From positions 310,001 through 374,000 of the forward strand of contig JAEMGR010000009.1 in NCBI GenBank assembly GCA_016458225.1: a DNA stretch of 64,000 nucleotides. Reading direction: 5' to 3'. The stretch is from Myxococcaceae bacterium JPH2 (GTDB lineage: Bacteria; Myxococcota; Myxococcia; Myxococcales; Myxococcaceae). Of this stretch, positions 1 to 8,030 are shown piece by piece. The position numbers were made by a program, and so were the translations under genes. The first letter of the stretch is position 1; the number at the start of each line of letters is the position of its first letter. The notes beneath the pieces were generated by a model. It had not been told where the DNA came from. It made no database searches and saw nothing but the letters and a program-made list of their open reading frames with translations.

Positions 1-1
1 C

Positions 2-103
2 GCGGTGCTGGATGCGCAGCGGCTCGAGGAGGGCCCGGTGGCGCGGTGCCACTTCGACCACGCCCTCCCCTTCACCTTCCACGGCGGCTTCGCGCCCGCG
101 TGA
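2..103 (+). CDS. C-terminal end of a probable carotenoid oxygenase (partial)
   Basis: Only the last 33 codons lie in the window; the frame is open from the left edge to TGA at 101-103. The end reads LDAQRLEEGPVAR, then HFDHALPFTFHGGF. This resembles the C-terminus of the carotenoid cleavage oxygenase (RPE65) family, where a late His ligates the active-site iron just before a phrase of the form PxxFHG. Those enzymes cleave polyene chains with a non-haem iron held by four His. The assignment rests on this short tail only. It ends 22 bases before the convergent end of the ATP-grasp gene. Confidence 0.55.
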   Translation, partial: AVLDAQRLEEGPVARCHFDHALPFTFHGGFAPA

Positions 104-125
104 GGCGCAAAGCCGCTCGGGTGAC

Positions 126-2315
126 TCAGGCCTTCAGCTCGGGCCGCGCGACGAGCGGCTCGCCGTTGGTCGTGCCGCCGTGGTTCGACACGCTGGAGTG
201 CGAACCGTGCTCCTCGATGCGCTGCGCCATCTTGTTGAGAGGCGGCGCCGGCGTTCCCGGGTGCTCGGTCTGGGCACGCCGCGCCTCCCGCTCTTTGTAG
301 CGGCGGATGGCCGGGGCCATGATCTCCCCGATGAGCGTGCGGTAGTCCATGCCCGCGCCCGCCGCGATGAGCACCAGGTCGCTCCAGCCAGGCGTGAGGC
401 CCGGCAGCGGGTTGCACTCGATGAAGTAGATGCGCCCCTTGTCGTCCATGCGGAAGTCGATGCGGGCCACATCGCGGCAGCCCAGCGCCATGAACGAGTT
501 GCGCGCCGCCGTGCGCAGCTTCTCCAGCAGCGCGGGCTCCAGCTTCGCGGGCGCGTCGTAGCGGATGCGGTCCGTCCAATCGAGCTTGTGCTGGAAGCTG
601 TAGACGGGGTTCTTCTCTTCCTTGTCCAGGAAGACGATCTCCATGGGCGGCAGCACGCGCGGGCGCCGCTCGCCCAACAAGCCCACCGTGAACTCACGCC
701 CGCCGATGTACTCCTCGATGAGCGCGGGCTGCTGGTACTTGCCGGCGATCTCCTTCACCACGTCGCGCAGCTCCGCCTCGCTGTGGCAGACGCTCTTGGT
801 GACGACGCCCTTGGAGCTGCCCTCCGCCACCGGCTTCACGATGAGCGGGAAGCTGGTGAACTCCTTGTTCAGCCGCTCCTTGCCGGTGACCATGAGCTGG
901 AAGTTGGGCGTGAGGATGCCCGCCTGCCGGACAATCTTCTTCGCCAGCGCCTTGTCCAGCGCGAGCGACAGCGTCGCGGGGTCCGAGCCCGTGTAGGGGA
1001 TGTCCAACAGCTCCAGCATCGCGGGCACCTGGCTCTCGCGATTGCGGCCCTTGAAGCCCTCGGCGATGTTGAAGACGATGTCCAGCGGCGTGCTGGAGAG
1101 CACCGTGGGCAGCTCCGCCGTGGCCTCCAGGTCGATGACCTCGTGGCCCCACGACGCGATGGCCTCGCGGATGGCCTGGAGCGTGTTGGGCGAGTCGTAC
1201 TCGGCCTCGCTGTCCTCCACGGTCTCCGCCGTGGCGCTCGGCTTCACGCGCTTGACGTTGAAGCTGAACCCCACGCGCAGAGGCCCCGACTTGCGCGCGG
1301 GCTTGCCCTGGCGCCGCGCCGAGTCGCGGATCTTGTTCCGCTTGGCCGCGCTCTGGATGATCGAGTTGATCACCCCGTCCAGGTGCAGGCCCTCGAGCGC
1401 CGCCGCCGAGTAGATGCCGGCGCCCGGCTCCAGGCTGGGCAGCGCGTTGATTTCGAGGAAGTACGGCACGCCCGCGTCGGACAGGCGGAAGTCCAGGCGC
1501 CCCAGGTCGCGGCAGTCCAGCACCTGGAAGATCTTCTGCGCCATCTTGCGAACGTCCTCGGAGATCTTCGCGGAGATGTTCGCGGGCGCGCGCACCGTGA
1601 CGGCCTTCTCGCGCTTCGTCTTCAGGTCGTAGTCGTAGATGGCGTACTTGCGCCCCGAGGCGGCCTCGGAGTCGATGACGTACTCCACGGGCGACAACAC
1701 GCCGTCGTAGTCGTTGTCCACCGCGGCGAGGAACGGCACCGTGAGGTCGCGCCCGCTGATGTACTCCTCGACGAGCACGCCAGCTGGATACTTCTCCAGC
1801 GCGCGGGCCACCTTCTCGCGCACCGCCTCCAGCGTCTCCGCGACGGAGTCCTGGGTGATGCCCTTGGAGGAGCCCTCGAAGTTGGGCTTCACGATGACGG
1901 GGAAGCGCAGGTTCTCCGCCGTCAACTCACTGAGCTTCTCCACGTACTGCCAGCCCGGCGTGCGGATGCCGTGCTTGGAGAGGATGAGCTTGGTGAGCTG
2001 CTTGTCGAGCGTGAGCGCCAGCGCGTACGCGTCCGAGCCCGTGTACGCGAAGCCCAGCTCGTCGAAGAGGGCGGGATAGAAGGCCTCGCGGAAGCGACCG
2101 CGGCGGCCCTCGGCGGTGTTGAAGATGAGGTCGGGGCTGTAGGCCTCCAGCCGCGCGACGGTGCGCGAAGCGGGTCCGCTGACCTCGAAGCGCTCCAGGC
2201 GGTGGCCGAGCCGCTCGATGGCGGCGGCGAGCGCGTTCACCGTCTCCTGCGTGTCGAACTCCGCTTCCTCTTCCGAATCCGACAACCGGAGGTTGTACGT
2301 CAGCGCGATGCGCAA
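126..2315 (-). CDS. Tandem ATP-grasp protein, two D-Ala-D-Ala-ligase-like halves
   Basis: A 729-residue protein made of two ATP-grasp ligase units, about residues 1-345 and 365-690, each resembling D-alanine-D-alanine ligase. Both halves repeat the same landmarks. These are an N(T/I)AEG motif followed by a YTGSD phrase and LDK, a GSSKG ATP-binding loop, and a metal-binding strand (LDFR...FLEINALP in the first, IDFR...FIECNPLP in the second). Single-unit Ddl enzymes are about 300-350 residues, so this is a fusion or internal duplication. The TTG start is chosen because it has a GGGAG ribosome site and begins directly with the fold's first strand (RIALTYNLRL). It overlaps the end of the RDD gene by 16 bases, indicating co-transcription. 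Substrates are unknown; amino acid or peptide ligation is inferred. The C-terminal 40 residues look disordered. Confidence 0.85.
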   Translation of the reverse strand: MRIALTYNLRLSDSEEEAEFDTQETVNALAAAIERLGHRLERFEVSGPASRTVARLEAYSPDLIFNTAEGRRGRFREAFYPALFDELGFAYTGSDAYALALTLDKQLTKLILSKHGIRTPGWQYVEKLSELTAENLRFPVIVKPNFEGSSKGITQDSVAETLEAVREKVARALEKYPAGVLVEEYISGRDLTVPFLAAVDNDYDGVLSPVEYVIDSEAASGRKYAIYDYDLKTKREKAVTVRAPANISAKISEDVRKMAQKIFQVLDCRDLGRLDFRLSDAGVPYFLEINALPSLEPGAGIYSAAALEGLHLDGVINSIIQSAAKRNKIRDSARRQGKPARKSGPLRVGFSFNVKRVKPSATAETVEDSEAEYDSPNTLQAIREAIASWGHEVIDLEATAELPTVLSSTPLDIVFNIAEGFKGRNRESQVPAMLELLDIPYTGSDPATLSLALDKALAKKIVRQAGILTPNFQLMVTGKERLNKEFTSFPLIVKPVAEGSSKGVVTKSVCHSEAELRDVVKEIAGKYQQPALIEEYIGGREFTVGLLGERRPRVLPPMEIVFLDKEEKNPVYSFQHKLDWTDRIRYDAPAKLEPALLEKLRTAARNSFMALGCRDVARIDFRMDDKGRIYFIECNPLPGLTPGWSDLVLIAAGAGMDYRTLIGEIMAPAIRRYKEREARRAQTEHPGTPAPPLNKMAQRIEEHGSHSSVSNHGGTTNGEPLVARPELKA

Positions 2316-2914
2316 GGCTTCTCCCTTCCCACTTTCCTGACCGAGCGGCCGCGGCGAACCTTGGCCGCCGACATGAGTCGTCCCGGGGCGCGCTGATGCG
2401 CCACCGGGGTGCGGGCAGCAACGGTTGCGCCCGCGACAACCTTCCCATCCACCACCTGCGTCTGCGCCCACGTGTCGCCGAGCCGCCAACCGAGCGGATC
2501 CCTCAACACGCGCCACGCCTCCACGCCGCCCATCACCACGAAGCCCGCCGCCGCGGCCACCACGCCTTGCGGCGCCGGCATCATTCCAAGCAGCACGACG
2601 AGCGCGAGCGGCGCGTTGCGAAGCGTGCTGTCCCGATGCCTGGCAGCCGAGCGCGTGGGCAGGTGCATCACCTTCACGCCGAAGATGCGCTTGCCCACGC
2701 TCTGCCCCTGGAGCATCCCGTCCGCGAGCAGGAGGAAGAGCAGCGCGACCACCGCGCCCGCGGCGCCGCACACGACGTACAGGCCCCACGCCACGCCCAC
2801 GTCCACCACGCGCGCGCAGACCCGCAGCCACACCGAGGCCTTCGGATACGGCGAGCCGGGGATGGAGTCTTCCTGGACGAGTCGCAGCGCGCGAGCCCCG
2901 CGGTTGGACGTCAT
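2300..2914 (-). CDS. RDD-family membrane protein
   Basis: A 204-residue integral membrane protein. Three hydrophobic stretches occupy about residues 30-60, 95-115 and 115-130. Between the first two is the phrase GQSVGKRIFGVKVM, which is typical of RDD domains (Arg-Asp-Asp family membrane proteins of unknown function, some linked to ion transport). The first helix pair includes VVDVGVAWGLYVV, with an Asp in the position usual for the family. The tail after about residue 150 is basic and probably cytoplasmic. ATG at 2914 follows a GGAGCG ribosome site and lies 23 bases after the DUF4177-like gene. Its end overlaps the ATP-grasp start, so it belongs to the hemB-DUF4177-RDD-ATP-grasp run. Confidence 0.75.
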   Translation of the reverse strand: MTSNRGARALRLVQEDSIPGSPYPKASVWLRVCARVVDVGVAWGLYVVCGAAGAVVALLFLLLADGMLQGQSVGKRIFGVKVMHLPTRSAARHRDSTLRNAPLALVVLLGMMPAPQGVVAAAAGFVVMGGVEAWRVLRDPLGWRLGDTWAQTQVVDGKVVAGATVAARTPVAHQRAPGRLMSAAKVRRGRSVRKVGREKPCASR

Positions 2915-2937
2915 CAGGGCGCGCTCCGGAACGGTGC

Positions 2938-3471
2938 TCACTCTTCGGGCTCCAGCATGAGGCCCTCCTCGACGGGGTCCGGTTCGTCCAGCCCCGCCAG
3001 CCGCGCCAGTCGCTCGCGCGCGCTCAGCGGATGAATCCGCGGCATGGCCACGTCTTCCGATTCCCCAGAAGGCTCGTTTGCCAGGCGGTGGGTCGCCAAG
3101 GGGTCGGTCGCCAGGAGGGCCGTGGGGCCACCCGTCTCCGACAGGCGCATCAGCCGGGCGCGCGCGGCGTCCTCGTCGTGCGTCGCGGCGGCACCTTCGC
3201 GGGTGAAGAAGACGAAGGCCATGGCGGGCCGCTTGGAGGCCTCTCGCATGGCGAACTGGACTCCGTCCAGGTTCCAGCCCTTCGCGGTCCACTCGTTGAG
3301 GGTGCGCTCGAGGGTGCCCTCCTCCACCGTGGAGAGTTCAACCACTTTGTACTGCAACTCTCTGGGGATGGAGACGACTGGGGCGCGGCCTCGGCGCTTC
3401 GGCGCGCTGCGAGGGCGTCTGGGCGGGGGCTTCGCCGGCTTGCGGCGAGGGCGCTTCTTCTTGGTGGGCAT
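2938..3471 (-). CDS. DUF4177-like protein with basic N-terminus
   Basis: A protein of about 177 residues. Residues 1-35 are extremely Lys/Arg/Pro rich (starts MPTKKKRPRRK). Residues 37-95 carry a small alpha/beta unit of the DUF4177 kind, with the pattern YKVVEL, LERTLNEWTAKGWNLDGVQF and then AFVFF. The rest is low complexity and acidic at the C-terminus. DUF4177 proteins are small and functionally uncharacterised; the basic head could bind nucleic acid, which is only inference. The start at 3471 is chosen because homology-like content begins after it; an ATG at 3486 is an alternative, and neither has a strong ribosome site. It sits between hemB (75 bases upstream) and the RDD gene (23 bases downstream). 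Confidence 0.65.
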   Translation of the reverse strand: MPTKKKRPRRKPAKPPPRRPRSAPKRRGRAPVVSIPRELQYKVVELSTVEEGTLERTLNEWTAKGWNLDGVQFAMREASKRPAMAFVFFTREGAAATHDEDAARARLMRLSETGGPTALLATDPLATHRLANEPSGESEDVAMPRIHPLSARERLARLAGLDEPDPVEEGLMLEPEE

Positions 3472-3546
3472 CGTGCTTCGCGCCATTTGGCCGCAAGCGC
3501 CGCGGCGGATCAAGCATCCCGCCACGGCGCGCATGCCGTGTGTTGC

Positions 3547-4515
3547 CTACAAGAGCTTCGCGGCTTCCAGCGCGTGGTAGGTGATGATGAGGTCCGCGCC
3601 CGCGCGGCGGATGGAGGTGAGGATCTCCATCATGAGGCGCTCGCCGTCCACCCAGCCGTTCTGCGCGGCGGCCTTCACCATCGAGTACTCGCCGGACACG
3701 TTGTAGGCGACCACCGGCAGGTCGAAGCGCTCGCGCACGGCGCGGATGACGTCCATGTAGGACAGGGCCGGCTTGACCATGATGAGGTCGGCGCCCTCCT
3801 CCACGTCCAGCGCGGTCTCCTTGAGGGCCTCGCGCACGTTGCCCGGGTCCATCTGGTAGCCCCGGCGGTCACCGAACTGGGGCGCGCTCTGGGCGGCCTC
3901 GCGGAACGGACCGTAGAAGCCCGAGGCGTACTTGGCGGAGTAGGCCATGATGGGCACCTCCGTCAGCTTGACTTCGTCCAGGGCCTTGCGAATGGCGCCG
4001 ATGCGCCCGTCCATCATGTCCGAGGGCGCGATGATGTCCGCGCCGGCCTGGGCGCACGTGACGGACATCTGCGCCAGCAGCGGAAGCGTGGCGTCGTTGG
4101 CCACGTGCCCGCCCTCCAGCACCCCGCAGTGGCCATGGTCCGTGTACTCACAGAGGCACACGTCCGCGATGACCTGCAGCTCGGGGACGGCCGCTTTGAT
4201 TTCCCGGATGGCGCGCTGGACGATGCCGTCGCGCGCGTAGGCCTGGGAGCCCTGGGCGTCCTTGTGGTCCGGGATGCCGAAGAGCAGCACGGAGGGAATC
4301 CCGAGCGCGTGCGCCCGCTTCGCCTCCGCGACGACGTGCTCCACGGAGAGGTTGAACACCCCTGGCATGGAGGCGATGGGGCGCCGCACGTCCCGACCTT
4401 CCACGACGAAGAGCGGGTAGATGAAGTCCGAGGGAGCGAGACGCGTCTCGCGAACCATGTCTCGGAGCGCGGCGGAGCGGCGGAGCCGACGGGGACGGTG
4501 GACGGGATAGGCCAT
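3547..4515 (-). CDS. hemB: Porphobilinogen synthase (delta-aminolevulinic acid dehydratase)
   Basis: HemB condenses two 5-aminolevulinate molecules to porphobilinogen, the first common step of tetrapyrrole synthesis, in the cytoplasm. The 322-residue length is standard. The catalytic lysine region [16 protein letters not shown] and the second Schiff-base lysine in [10 protein letters not shown] are present. The active-site loop [14 protein letters not shown] has the three cysteines of zinc-dependent enzymes rather than the Asp-rich magnesium type. ATG at 4515 is preceded at 4523-4536 by an inverted repeat that overlaps a TATACC -10-like element, implying a very short or absent leader. It appears to be first in the minus-strand run that continues into the DUF4177, RDD and ATP-grasp genes. 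Confidence 0.97.
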   Translation of the reverse strand: MAYPVHRPRRLRRSAALRDMVRETRLAPSDFIYPLFVVEGRDVRRPIASMPGVFNLSVEHVVAEAKRAHALGIPSVLLFGIPDHKDAQGSQAYARDGIVQRAIREIKAAVPELQVIADVCLCEYTDHGHCGVLEGGHVANDATLPLLAQMSVTCAQAGADIIAPSDMMDGRIGAIRKALDEVKLTEVPIMAYSAKYASGFYGPFREAAQSAPQFGDRRGYQMDPGNVREALKETALDVEEGADLIMVKPALSYMDVIRAVRERFDLPVVAYNVSGEYSMVKAAAQNGWVDGERLMMEILTSIRRAGADLIITYHALEAAKLL

Positions 4516-4522
4516 GGCGGAC

Positions 4523-4536
4523 GCGGTATAAACCGC
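4523..4536 (-). promoter_or_regulatory. Candidate hemB promoter with overlapping palindrome
   Basis: Perfect inverted repeat GCGGT-ATAA-ACCGC. On the minus strand it contains TATACC (4530 to 4525), which could be a -10 element and would place transcription start about 3 bases before the hemB ATG. The -35 match (GTGAAG at 17-base spacing) is weak. A repressor could bind the palindrome. This is inference from sequence pattern only. Confidence 0.35.
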
Positions 4537-4578
4537 TGGCGTCCGCGCTTCACGGTTTCCGTGGGGCCGCCCGCCCCC

Positions 4579-4788
4579 TCACCCCGCGACGGGCTTCCAG
4601 CTCTGCTGATGGCGGCGGTGATCGCGAACCATGCGCTCGGCGCGCCGCTCGGCGATGTCCGCTTCGTAGAGGGCTCGGGCGTAGCGCACGCGCGCCGCCT
4701 CGGTGCCGGCCGACAGCTCCCGCTCCGCATCCTTCAACTCACCACGAGCTTCCTGGAGCTGCTGTTCGGTCCGCTGTTCCCACGTCAT
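4579..4788 (-). CDS. Small coiled-coil protein of unknown function
   Basis: I do not recognise a family. The 69-residue product is almost entirely charged and helical: TEQQLQEARGELKDAERELS, then several Arg/Glu/Ala heptad-like turns, as expected of a short coiled coil. ATG at 4788 is favoured by a GGAGGAG ribosome site eight bases upstream. The frame stays open further upstream to 5028, and the upstream translation has a plausible amphipathic stretch (WGLKLLVRALHWLAPHLL), so a longer form starting at a GTG is possible. It ends 63 bases before hemB and is divergent from the ABC transporter operon. Confidence 0.5.
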   Translation of the reverse strand: MTWEQRTEQQLQEARGELKDAERELSAGTEAARVRYARALYEADIAERRAERMVRDHRRHQQSWKPVAG

Positions 4789-5021
4789 CTCCGGGTCTCC
4801 TCCGTGCAACAGGTGTGGAGCGAGCCAATGCAGGGCGCGGACCAACAGTTTCAGTCCCCAGTCATCACGCCAATCCCCTGAAACGACGGGCTTTCGCGCT
4901 GCGGCAGGCACGAAGGGTGTGCGCAAAAGACTTCCCACGGGCGCGAATCCGTCCGCGCGCAGACGCCTTCGCAGCCCGCGGGCCGCAATCAATGCCGCAC
5001 TCGGTCGTCTACAGTGCGACC

Positions 5022-5945
5022 GTGACAACCCGCCCCCCCGCCATCGAAGTGACAGGGCTGTGCAAGACCTACCGCCGAGCCTTCCGCCGCCAGGGCAGTG
5101 ACGCCCTTCGCGGCGTGGATCTCACCGTTCCCGAAGGGAGCGCCTTCGGGCTCATCGGACCGAACGGCGCCGGCAAGACGACCTTCATCAAGAGCATCCT
5201 GGGCATCGTGCAGCCGACCGCGGGCACGATCCGCGTGCTGGGAGGCTCGCCCGAGGATCCGCGGATCCGCGCGCGCATCGGCTACCTCCCGGAGCGGCTG
5301 CACCTGCCGGGGAGCTGGACCGCGACGGCGTTCCTCGCGACGGTGTCTCGATTGAAGGGCCTTCAGCCGGACGCAGCCGCGCACCTGAAGCTCCTCGAGC
5401 GCGTGGGACTGGCCGAGGCGGCGGGACGCAAGATTGGCGGCTACTCGAAGGGCATGCGGCAGCGGCTGGGCCTGGCGACCGCGCTGCTCGGTTCGCCGGC
5501 GCTGCTGATCCTCGACGAGCCCACGGACGGCATCGACCCCATGGGTCGCGTGGAGGTGCGCCGCATCCTTCAGGAAGAGGTGCAGCGCGGCACCACCCTC
5601 TTCTTGAACTCGCACCTGCTGGCGGAGACGGAGCGGGTCTGTGATCGCGTGGCCATCCTCGCGCAGGGGCGCGTGGTGCGCGAGGGGCGCTTGGAGGACC
5701 TGGCGCGCGGCGCGGCGCGGTGGCAAGCGCGCTTCGCACCCGGCGCCGACGCGGGAGCACTGGAGGCAGCGGGGCTTCAGCGCGCGGAGACAGAGGGCCT
5801 GTTCCGCATCGACGCGGAGGGGCCGGCGACACTCAACGCGGTGCTGGACAAGGCCCGCGCGACAGGGGCATTCCTGGTGGAGCTGAAGCGAGAGGGCGCG
5901 GATCTGGAGGCGGTGCTGGTGGGTACGGTGGGGGTGGCGGCATGA
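5022..5945 (+). CDS. ABC transporter ATP-binding protein
   Basis: A 307-residue ATPase subunit of an ABC-2 type exporter. Walker A GPNGAGKT is at residues 46-53, the ABC signature YSKGMRQRLG at 141-150, and Walker B LLILDE at 161-166 followed by PTDGID. The last 80 residues form a short accessory domain, as in CcmA/NosF-type ATPases. GTG at 5022 directly precedes the conserved AIEVTGLCKTY start of the domain. An ATG at 4992 is an alternative. A TACAGT hexamer seven bases before the GTG could be a -10 element giving a leaderless message. The stop overlaps the next start as ATGA. The substrate is not evident. Confidence 0.9.
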   Translation: MTTRPPAIEVTGLCKTYRRAFRRQGSDALRGVDLTVPEGSAFGLIGPNGAGKTTFIKSILGIVQPTAGTIRVLGGSPEDPRIRARIGYLPERLHLPGSWTATAFLATVSRLKGLQPDAAAHLKLLERVGLAEAAGRKIGGYSKGMRQRLGLATALLGSPALLILDEPTDGIDPMGRVEVRRILQEEVQRGTTLFLNSHLLAETERVCDRVAILAQGRVVREGRLEDLARGAARWQARFAPGADAGALEAAGLQRAETEGLFRIDAEGPATLNAVLDKARATGAFLVELKREGADLEAVLVGTVGVAA

Positions 5946-6778
5946 AGCCCGTCCTGGGGATCGCGGCCTATGTGCTGCGCGAGGCGGCGTCGCGGAAGTT
6001 CATCCTCGCGTTCCTGGTGGGCATCACCCTGGTGCTCGCGGTGGTGGCGCTGAGCCTGCGCATCGAGGTCATCGATGGTGCGCTCGCGGCCACGCGGCTG
6101 TTTGGGGACGTGATTCCCACGAGCATCCGCGCGGTGGACGTGGCGCTCAGGCCCGTCTTCAAGGCCGCGGCGTTCATCGTGTTCTACGGGGGCATCGTCT
6201 TCGGCATCGTCGCGTGCTCGGACTTCGCGCCGGGGCTGCTGTCGCCGGGCCGCATCGAGCACCTGCTCGCCCTGCCCTTGCGCCGCTGGCACCTGCTGGC
6301 GGGGACCTTCCTCGGGGTGATGACGCTCGCGCTGGGTGGAACACTGTATGGCGCGGGCGGGCTGACGCTCATCTTCGGCGTGAAGACAGGATACTGGACG
6401 CTCGGGCCGCTCATCGCGGGGTTGCTCGCGTGCGTGGGCTTCGCGGCGGTGTACGCGGTGATGCTCACCACCGCGACGTTCGTGCGCAGCGCGGCCTTGT
6501 GCGCGGCGGCGGGCGGGCTGTTCCTCGTGGGAGGCATCATCGCGGGCTTCCGCCAGCAGATGTCGCGCTTCTTCGAGGCGGGCATCGGGCGCAACGCGTT
6601 CGAGGCCGTGACGCTGCTCTTGCCTCGGTTCTCCGCGCTCGCGATGGCGGCAGCGGACCTGGCGGCGTCCACGCCTCCGCAGATCCGCTCGCTGGGGCTG
6701 CTCCTGGTGGGAGTGTTCGTGTTCGGGCTGGGTGCCCTGGTGGTGGGGTTCTGGCGCTTCGAGGGAAAGGATTACTGA
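5942..6778 (+). CDS. ABC-2 type transporter permease
   Basis: The 278-residue membrane partner of the preceding ATPase, starting in an ATGA overlap with it. Six hydrophobic segments are visible, beginning with FILAFLVGITLVLAVVAL after a short cytoplasmic head that ends in the amphipathic YVLREAASRKF, and ending with a helix just before GFWRFEGKDY. The phrase SPGRIEHLLALPLRRWHLLAGTF between helices two and three is typical of ABC-2 permeases (NosY/YhaP-like). Together the pair should form a 2+2 half-transporter in the inner membrane. Export or membrane-protein assembly are possible roles; substrate unknown. Confidence 0.85.
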   Translation: MKPVLGIAAYVLREAASRKFILAFLVGITLVLAVVALSLRIEVIDGALAATRLFGDVIPTSIRAVDVALRPVFKAAAFIVFYGGIVFGIVACSDFAPGLLSPGRIEHLLALPLRRWHLLAGTFLGVMTLALGGTLYGAGGLTLIFGVKTGYWTLGPLIAGLLACVGFAAVYAVMLTTATFVRSAALCAAAGGLFLVGGIIAGFRQQMSRFFEAGIGRNAFEAVTLLLPRFSALAMAAADLAASTPPQIRSLGLLLVGVFVFGLGALVVGFWRFEGKDY

Positions 6779-6779
6779 G

Positions 6780-7892
6780 ATGGAAAACCATCGTCGGCGT
6801 TGGATCTGGGTGGGCCTCGCGGCGTTGCTGTTCATCCTGGCCGCGGTCCTCATGTTCACCGGCCAGGGTGACGATGCTGCGATCGCCCGAGAGCCGAACG
6901 TGGAGTTCCCGCGCCGGATGCGCTCCGAGGATCGGCTGCGCGCGGATCAGCGGCGCACGTACATCATGCCGGTGGACGCGGGCACGCGCGCGGAGGCGCC
7001 GCAGCGCCCGAGGGATCCGGTCCTCGCCGCGCTGCCGCGAGGAGAAGGCCACACCGCGGTGGTCATCGAGGCGAACGCCGTGCGCAACTCGCCGCTGGGT
7101 GAGCTGCTGATGGACTGCTTGATGCGCGATGGCGGCAAGCCCTTGGAAGAGTTCCGCCGGGTGAGCGGCCTGGATCCGCTCCAGGATCTGGATCGCGTGG
7201 TCATCACCGACGAGGGGCTCATCCTGTCAGGCAACTTCGCCAAGGCGCGCTTCAAGGAACTGCTGGGTGAGCGAACCTCGGCGGACTACGGCCAGGGCGC
7301 GCGGGTGTACGAGCCGGGCGAGATGAGCGTGCCGCTCGCGGACGGCGGGACGATGCGCGGGCAGATGGGCTCGTCGGTGGGAACCTGGAATGACCAGATG
7401 ATGGTGGTGGGCCGCTCGTCGGACTCGGTGAAGGCCGTCATCGACCGGATGGAGGGACGCGGCTCGGACGAGCCTCCCGCCATCTCGGAGAGCAGCACGT
7501 ACGGCGAGATGTACGGCGTGCTGGGCGTGGATCAGATGGCGAAGATCCTGGCCGCGGATCAGCCCGAGCTGGCGCAGCGCCTGCGTGACGTCGCGCAGAA
7601 CGTGGAGCTGCACATGGACACGCGCTCGGATGTGGCGCTGGTGGCGGAGATCCGAGGCCCGGACGCCGAGAAGGTGACGGACCTGGGCAAGTCCCTGGGC
7701 GCGGCCCTGTCCGTGGCGCGGCTCAAGGCACAAGCCCAGGACGACAAGACACTGGCCCAGCTCATGGACTTCGCCCGCGTGGAGCCGGACGGCAACTCGT
7801 TCAAGCTGGAGATGGCGGTGCCAATTGACGTGATTCGCGATCGGCTCGCCTGGTGCCGTCAGGCACCGGACACCTCGGATGCTGGCAAGTAG
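6780..7892 (+). CDS. Membrane-anchored accessory protein of the ABC operon, unknown family
   Basis: I do not recognise the family with certainty. The 370-residue product has one N-terminal membrane helix (about residues 9-27, WVGLAALLFILAAVLMF) and a periplasmic domain of about 340 residues with mixed alpha/beta composition. Repeated short strands such as VVIEANAVR, DRVVITDEGLILSG and DVALVAEIRG resemble proteins that compare two halves of a duplicated fold, as in DUF3352-like proteins, but this is weak. The gene starts one base after the permease stop (TGAGATGG), so it is translationally coupled and probably serves the transporter. A hairpin at 7917-7933 follows. Confidence 0.7.
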   Translation: MENHRRRWIWVGLAALLFILAAVLMFTGQGDDAAIAREPNVEFPRRMRSEDRLRADQRRTYIMPVDAGTRAEAPQRPRDPVLAALPRGEGHTAVVIEANAVRNSPLGELLMDCLMRDGGKPLEEFRRVSGLDPLQDLDRVVITDEGLILSGNFAKARFKELLGERTSADYGQGARVYEPGEMSVPLADGGTMRGQMGSSVGTWNDQMMVVGRSSDSVKAVIDRMEGRGSDEPPAISESSTYGEMYGVLGVDQMAKILAADQPELAQRLRDVAQNVELHMDTRSDVALVAEIRGPDAEKVTDLGKSLGAALSVARLKAQAQDDKTLAQLMDFARVEPDGNSFKLEMAVPIDVIRDRLAWCRQAPDTSDAGK

Positions 7893-7916
7893 CCCTCGTC
7901 CGCCTGGAAACTGAAC

Positions 7917-7933
7917 GGGCCAGCCGCTGGCCC
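7917..7933 (+). terminator. Weak hairpin after the ABC operon
   Basis: GGGCCAG-CCG-CTGGCCC, a 7-bp perfect stem 24 bases after the stop of the accessory gene. There is no T tract, so it may mark the end of the operon only with other factors, or be incidental in GC-rich DNA. Confidence 0.35.
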
Positions 7934-8030
7934 CTCGCATTCTCCTCGTCGGGATGAGTCCGCTCTGACACACTCGGGCTCGCCTCTGCGTGCCCGCTTC
8001 GATGGCTCGCTTTCGCAAGGAGCGTCATCG

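Noticed and set aside
12-2396. A 794-codon plus-strand open frame
   Set aside because: It is the antisense shadow of the ATP-grasp gene: high Arg/Val/Ala, no motifs and no ribosome site, while the minus strand has clear domain motifs.
2425-4881. An 818-codon plus-strand open frame
   Set aside because: It lies opposite hemB and its neighbours. The composition is Arg/Gly/His-rich with no domain, typical of a GC-rich shadow.
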